In this document: positions 60,816 through 64,000 of the stretch, piece after piece | Numbering within the stretch: position 1 is the stretch's first letter | Layout of the letters: every line of letters starts with the position of its first letter | DNA from: JAKFDI01 sp044508835 | GTDB lineage: Bacteria > Pseudomonadota > Gammaproteobacteria > Burkholderiales > Burkholderiaceae_C | Assembly: GCA_044508835.1 (NCBI GenBank) | Contig: JBIQHD010000001.1 | Location: 186,001-250,000 of the forward strand | Direction: 5' to 3' | DNA: 64,000 bases | The notes under the pieces: generated by a model | What the model was told of the DNA's origin: nothing | What the model saw: only the letters and a program-made list of their open reading frames with translations | The model's database searches: none | Program-made: the position numbers and the translations under genes

Positions 60816-63800
60816 ATGTCCATGTCCATGTCCCATTCCATCCTCATCGCCAACCGCGGGGAGATCGCCATCCGCATCGCGCGCGCCTGCGCCGACCTCG
60901 GCCTGCGCAGCGTCGCGGTCCATGCGCCCGACGACGCGAAGTCGCTGCACGTGCTGCGCGCCGACGCGGCGGTCGCGCTGCCCGGGCGCGGCGCGGCCGC
61001 CTACCTCGACGTCCAGGCCGTCGTCGCGGCGGCGCGCGACAGCGGCTGCACCGCCGTCCACCCCGGCTACGGCTTCCTGAGCGAGAGCGAGGCGCTGGCG
61101 CGGGCCTGCGCCGACGCGGGGCTGGTGTTCATCGGGCCCTCGCCCGAGGTGCTGGCGCTGTTCGGCGACAAGGCCCGGGCGCGGCAGGCCGCGGTGTCGG
61201 CCGAGGTGCCGGTGCTGGCCGGCACCGGCCCGGTCGACGCCGAGGGCGCCAAGCGCTTCTTCGCCGGCCTGGAGGGCCGCGGCATGCTGGTCAAGGCGGT
61301 GGCCGGCGGCGGCGGGCGCGGCATGCGCGTCGTCGAGCGCGAGGCCGACGTCGCCGAGGCCCATGCGCGGGCGAGCGCCGAGGCGCTGGCCGCGTTCGGC
61401 GCCGGCGCGGTGTACTGCGAGGAGCTGATCGGCGACGCCCGCCACGTCGAGGTGCAGGTGCTCGGCGACGGCAGCGGCAGCGTCGTGCACTTCGGCGAGC
61501 GCGAATGCAGCCTGCAGCGGCGCCACCAGAAGGTCGTCGAGATCGCGCCGAGCCCCTCGCTCGCGCCGGCGCTGCGCGAGCGCATCGTGCAGGCCGCGGT
61601 GCGCATGGCGCAGCTCGCGCGCTACCGGGGCCTGGGCACCTTCGAGTTCCTGGTCGACCGCAGCGCGCCCGGCCGCTTCGTCTTCATCGAGGCCAACCCG
61701 CGGCTGCAGGTGGAGCACACCGTCACGGAGGCGGTGCACGGCGTCGACCTGGTGCAGCTGCAGATCCGCACCTGCCTGGGCGAGGGGCTGGCCCGGCTCG
61801 GCCTGGACCCGCGCGGCGCCGTCGAGCCCCGCGGCTTCGCGATCCAGCTGCGCGTGAACATGGAGCGCATGCAGCCCGACGGCAGCGTGCTGCCCGCGGG
61901 CGGCGAGATCGGCGCCTACGAGCCGCCGAGCGGGCCGGGCGTGCGCGTGGACGGCTACGGCTACCGGGGCTACCGCACCAGCCCGCACTACGACTCGCTG
62001 CTGGCCAAGGTCATCGTGCACTCGCCGGGCGGCTTCGCCGCCGCGGTGGGCCGCGCCCGGCGGGCGCTGGCCGACATGCGCGTGGACGGCGTCGACACCA
62101 ACATCGCCTTCCTGCTCGCGCTGCTGGCGCACCCGGACGTGGCGGACAACGACGTCTCCACCCGCTGGCTGGACCGCCACGCCGCCGCGCTGCTCGAGCA
62201 GGCCGCCGCGGACGGCGGCCGCGACCGGCACTTCCCCGAGGCGGGCGGCGGCGCGGCCGGCGCGGCGGCGGGCCCGGCCGCGCCGCCGGGCACGGTCGCG
62301 CTCGCCGCGCCGATGCAGGGCAGCGTGGTCTCGGTCGACGTGGCGGTCGGCGAGCCGGTGCGGCCCGGCCAGCAGGTCGCGGTGCTCGAGGCCATGAAGA
62401 TGCAGCACGTCATCAGCGCCGAGGTCCACGGCGTGGTGCGCGCGCTGGCGGCGGCGGTCGGTGAGGTGGTGCAGCCCGGCCAGGCCCTGGCCTTCATGGA
62501 GCCCGGCGAGGGCGACGCGGCGCAGGCGGCCGACGAGGGCGAGGTCGATCTCGACGCGATCCGCCCGGACCTGGCCGAATCGATCGCGCGGCATGCGCTG
62601 ACGCTCGACGCCGCCCGGCCCGAGGCCATCGCCAAGCGCCATGCGCAGGGCGGGCGCAGCGCGCGCGAGAACATCGAGGACCTGGTCGACGCGGGCAGCT
62701 TCGTCGAGTTCGGCGCGCTGGCGGTGGCGGCGCAGCGCACGCGCCACCCGATCGAGCACCTGCGGCGCACCACGCCGGCCGACGGCCTCGTCGGCGGGGT
62801 GGCCACGGTCAACGCCGGGGCCTTCGGCTCCGAGGCCGGCCGCACGGTGGTGCTGTCCTACGACTACACCGTGCTCGCCGGCACCCAGGGCTCGTTCAAC
62901 CACAAGAAGCAGGACCGGCTGTTCAAGCTGGCGGCCGACATGGAGCGCCCGCTCGTGCTCTTCGCCGAGGGCGGCGGCGGGCGGCCGGGCGACACCGACA
63001 AGATGCACGTGAAGGTGGCGAGCCTGGACATCCCCACCTTCAAGGCCTTCGCGCACCTGTCCGGGCTGGTGCCGGTCGTCGGCGTGGTGCACGGCCGCTG
63101 CTTCGCGGGCAACGCGGCGCTGCTCGGCTGCTGCGACGTGATCATCGCCACGCGCCGCTCGAACATCGGCATGGGCGGCCCGGCCATGATCGAGGGTGGT
63201 GGCCTGGGCGTGTTCCGGCCCGAGGAGATCGGCCCGAGCGACGTGCAGTCGGCCAACGGCGTGATCGACGTGCTGGTCGAGGACGAGGCGGCGGCCACCG
63301 CGGCCGCGCGGCAGTACCTGTCGTACTTCCAGGGCGCCCTTGCCGAGTGGCAGTGCGCCGACCAGCGGCACCTGCGGCGCCTGGTGCCGGAGAACCGCCT
63401 GCGCGCCTACGACGTGCGCCGCGTGATCGACACGCTCGCCGACAGCGGCAGCGTGCTGGAGCTGCGCCGCGACTTCGGCCTGGCGATGATCACGGCCTTC
63501 GTGCGCATCGAGGGCCGGCCGGTCGGCGTGTTCGCCAACAACCCGGCCTTCCTCGGCGGCGCGATCGACGCCGATGCCGCGGACAAGGCGGCGCGCTTCA
63601 TCCAGCTGTGCGAGGCGCACGGCATCCCGCTGCTGTCGCTGTGCGACACGCCGGGGTTCATGGTGGGGCCGGAGGCGGAGAAGACGGCCCAGGTGCGGCG
63701 CGTCTCGCGCATGTTCGTCAACACCGCGACGATCACCGTGCCGCTGGTGATGGTGGTGCTGCGCAAGGGCTACGGGCTGGGCGCGCTGGCGATGTCCGGC

Positions 63801-64000
63801 GGCGACTTCCAGGACACGGCGCTCACCCTCTCCTGGCCGACGGGCGAGTTCGGCGGCATGGGCCTGGAGGGCGCGGTGCGCCTGGCCTACCGCAAGGAGC
63901 TGGCGGCGATCGAGGACCCGGCGGCCCGCCAGGCGGAGTACGAGCGGCGCGTGGCCGCCTCCTACGAGCACGGCAAGGCCCTGAACATGGCCTCGCTGCT
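60816..64000 (+). CDS. Single-chain biotin-dependent acyl-CoA carboxylase (BC-BCCP-CT), 3' end beyond the window
   Basis: The open frame runs for at least 1061 codons without a stop. It contains a biotin carboxylase with ILIANRGEIAIRI, the ATP-grasp loop KAVAGGGGRGM (about 160-170) and FIEANPRLQVEH. A biotin carrier follows with EAMKM and biotinyl-Lys528. The carboxyltransferase (from about 570) has two lobes (ARENIEDLVDAGSF; DTPGFMVGPEAEK). Three repeats of ATGTCC at the start leave the first Met ambiguous. The acyl-CoA substrate is not evident. Position at the end of an ABC importer operon is unusual. Confidence 0.93.
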   Translation, partial: MSMSMSHSILIANRGEIAIRIARACADLGLRSVAVHAPDDAKSLHVLRADAAVALPGRGAAAYLDVQAVVAAARDSGCTAVHPGYGFLSESEALARACADAGLVFIGPSPEVLALFGDKARARQAAVSAEVPVLAGTGPVDAEGAKRFFAGLEGRGMLVKAVAGGGGRGMRVVEREADVAEAHARASAEALAAFGAGAVYCEELIGDARHVEVQVLGDGSGSVVHFGERECSLQRRHQKVVEIAPSPSLAPALRERIVQAAVRMAQLARYRGLGTFEFLVDRSAPGRFVFIEANPRLQVEHTVTEAVHGVDLVQLQIRTCLGEGLARLGLDPRGAVEPRGFAIQLRVNMERMQPDGSVLPAGGEIGAYEPPSGPGVRVDGYGYRGYRTSPHYDSLLAKVIVHSPGGFAAAVGRARRALADMRVDGVDTNIAFLLALLAHPDVADNDVSTRWLDRHAAALLEQAAADGGRDRHFPEAGGGAAGAAAGPAAPPGTVALAAPMQGSVVSVDVAVGEPVRPGQQVAVLEAMKMQHVISAEVHGVVRALAAAVGEVVQPGQALAFMEPGEGDAAQAADEGEVDLDAIRPDLAESIARHALTLDAARPEAIAKRHAQGGRSARENIEDLVDAGSFVEFGALAVAAQRTRHPIEHLRRTTPADGLVGGVATVNAGAFGSEAGRTVVLSYDYTVLAGTQGSFNHKKQDRLFKLAADMERPLVLFAEGGGGRPGDTDKMHVKVASLDIPTFKAFAHLSGLVPVVGVVHGRCFAGNAALLGCCDVIIATRRSNIGMGGPAMIEGGGLGVFRPEEIGPSDVQSANGVIDVLVEDEAAATAAARQYLSYFQGALAEWQCADQRHLRRLVPENRLRAYDVRRVIDTLADSGSVLELRRDFGLAMITAFVRIEGRPVGVFANNPAFLGGAIDADAADKAARFIQLCEAHGIPLLSLCDTPGFMVGPEAEKTAQVRRVSRMFVNTATITVPLVMVVLRKGYGLGALAMSGGDFQDTALTLSWPTGEFGGMGLEGAVRLAYRKELAAIEDPAARQAEYERRVAASYEHGKALNMASL

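Noticed and set aside
60555..63971. A very long open frame antisense to the carboxylase gene
   Set aside because: It mirrors a high-GC gene with strong domain matches on the + strand. Its translation is Ala/Arg/His/Val-rich without recognisable motifs, so it is a shadow.

Overview
The window is very GC-rich chromosomal DNA from a betaproteobacterium of the order Burkholderiales, most likely Comamonadaceae or a close relative (Variovorax/Rubrivivax-like). The evidence is gene order (gyrA-pheA-tyrA-aroA/cmk-rpsA-ihfB-lapA-lapB-hldA-hldD; ompA-ubiG-gph; orn-M48 peptidase-phhB-rsgA), an AroA-Cmk fusion, a tmRNA tag ANDSSYALAA, a PEP-CTERM protein and a second infA. No phage, insertion sequence, integrase or CRISPR array is visible.

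Layout. 0-7 kb: CoA-pyrophosphatase Nudix enzyme, CobD/CbiB-like membrane protein, then rsgA, phhB and an M48 protease leftward, with orn and an RhlE-type helicase rightward; a composite hairpin repeat lies at 1.81-1.96 kb. 7-8.5 kb: three-gene YqjD/YqjE/YqjK-like envelope operon. 8.5-11.3 kb: a CHASE3 histidine kinase, divergent from a NarL-type regulator, plus an orphan receiver. 11.3-17 kb: a small charged protein, FKBP isomerase, gluQ, a divergent LysR/pirin pair with a good LysR box, a solitary EgtB-like enzyme and trhO. 17-22 kb: dnaE and a patatin phospholipase.

22-35.7 kb is one long leftward array: gyrA, a DUF2059 protein, pheA, tyrA, aroA-cmk, rpsA, ihfB, lapA, lapB, hldA, hldD and a ComEA-like protein. 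It links replication, aromatic amino acid synthesis, translation and LPS assembly. serC (and hisC), often found between gyrA and tyrA in this order, are absent. 35.9-39.3 kb: ompA, ubiG, gph, ssrA (tmRNA) and its terminator, then a VOC protein and infA. 39.3-44.6 kb: a long intergenic region with a LexA-like palindrome, an L,D-transpeptidase that overlaps tail to tail with a Tat-exported DUF882 protein, a lipoprotein, a universal stress protein and a Ca2+/Na+ antiporter. 44.6-47.4 kb: a P-type Ca2+-ATPase.

47.5-64 kb is richer in acyl-CoA genes: a crotonase lacking one catalytic Glu, an acyl-CoA ligase, a PEP-CTERM protein overlapping pldA tail to tail, an acyl-CoA dehydrogenase and tRNA-Ala(CGC). 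Then comes a double-headed TetR regulator divergent from a compact operon: a five-gene peptide/opine-type ABC importer whose last visible gene is a single-chain biotin-dependent acyl-CoA carboxylase (BC-BCCP-CT) running off the end. The importer-carboxylase operon with its two-headed repressor is the best candidate here for an uncharacterised system; its substrate cannot be read from the sequence.
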